From assembly GCF_902459465.1 (NCBI RefSeq), contig NC_047081.1:12196849-12260848 (forward strand): DNA of 64,000 nucleotides. Reading direction: 5' to 3'. Position numbers and translations under genes: made by a program. The stretch comes from Asterias rubens (lineage: Eukaryota > Echinodermata > Asteroidea > Forcipulatida > Asteriidae). The notes below the pieces were generated by a model. That model was not told where the DNA came from. It made no database searches and saw nothing but the letters and a program-made list of their open reading frames with translations. Below, piece after piece: positions 63,400 through 64,000 of the stretch. The stretch's first letter is position 1. Every line of letters begins with the position of its first letter.

Positions 63400-63650
63400 T
63401 TTGTAACTGCTGGTGTTGCGTTTGGTGTTGTTTGTTTTTGTTGTTGTTTGTGTTGTTGTTCTGTTGATGTTTGTGGTTGTCGTTGCGGTCGTATTGTTGT
63501 TTTAAATTAGTGGTGTTGTTGTTTGATGGTGGTGTTGTTGTTTGATGGTGGTGTCTGAATTGTTTTTGTTGCTTTCGTATTGTTCACATTGTTGTTTGAT
63601 TTTTCTGCTGTTTTTTTACTGTTGTATTGTTGTTGTTGCGGATTTTGCAT
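63400..63650. repeat. Low-complexity TTG/GTT-rich tract
   Basis: An impure trinucleotide tract of GTT, TTG and GGTGTTGTTGTTTGATGGT units, one of which is duplicated near 63510-63550. Confidence 0.8.
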
Positions 63651-64000
63651 GTTGAGTCACTGTAGTTTTTGCTTATGATGTGCCTGCGTCCAGCCCATCA
63701 GTAAACAATAATTCTTTGTGACCATTCATGTTTCCCAGAAGCCACGACTGACATCTCAGTATGTGTGACATGATTTCAATGCATTTCTTTGTGAATACTT
63801 TATACATTCATAACCGATCCCATCCCACGTCCCATACAGATAGTATTTCTGAAGTCGAATCATTCTTACCTTGGGTATCTCCGCCGTAACAATTGAAGAG
63901 GATATCTTGGTTATCCGTTACACCTGGACAAATAGCTCATGAAAAACACTGGAGTGGATGAAATTACACATTCACATTTATGAAGAAATACATAAATTAT

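Overview
This is a window of animal nuclear DNA. It has GT-AG introns, AT-rich intergenic DNA, metazoan gene families and many short inverted-repeat transposons. The gene set and the dispersed repeat families suggest an echinoderm, most likely a sea star; that placement is inference. No prokaryotic, viral or organellar signal was seen.

Layout. (1) 1-3556: repeat-rich DNA with a TTAA-flanked MITE and a second palindromic element. (2) 3557-8195, plus strand: a complete seven-exon secreted Cu/Zn superoxide dismutase. A 25-nt microexon keeps its frame. (3) 8559-10990: second copy of the TTAA MITE and another foldback element. (4) 10995-18935, plus strand: a 14-exon, 919-residue protein made of eight EF-hand-like modules with unusual loops. 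(5) 18936-26337: candidate 5' exons and a long repeat-rich intron of the next gene. (6) 26358-35128, plus strand: a large (about 2003 aa) TASOR/TEX15-type (DUF3715, pseudo-PARP) protein. Its 5.35-kb exon carries an RG-rich stretch, a near-perfect 333-bp tandem duplication and a long SR/RS-repeat domain. (7) 39067-44707, minus strand: the palmitoyltransferase ZDHHC6 in nine coding exons, with a 10-copy 65-bp minisatellite in its last intron. (8) 50199-50855, minus strand: an intronless secreted YHYH-domain protein, followed in frame, beyond two stop codons, by an open Gln/Ser/Gly-repeat tail. (9) 50900-64000: mostly gene-free DNA with the third TTAA MITE, a tRNA-like SINE head, tandem repeats and low-complexity tracts.

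The genes are unrelated in function: antioxidant defence, an EF-hand scaffold, a possible silencing or RNA-linked nuclear factor, ER S-acylation and a secreted protein. Nothing indicates a cluster or operon. Exon models rest on splice consensus plus uninterrupted frame: the four multi-exon or single-exon models with a full start-to-stop (SOD, EF-hand, ZDHHC6, YHYH) are phase-consistent throughout, and the TASOR/TEX15-like model is phase-consistent from its chosen in-exon start. Untranslated ends and promoters are only weakly supported.
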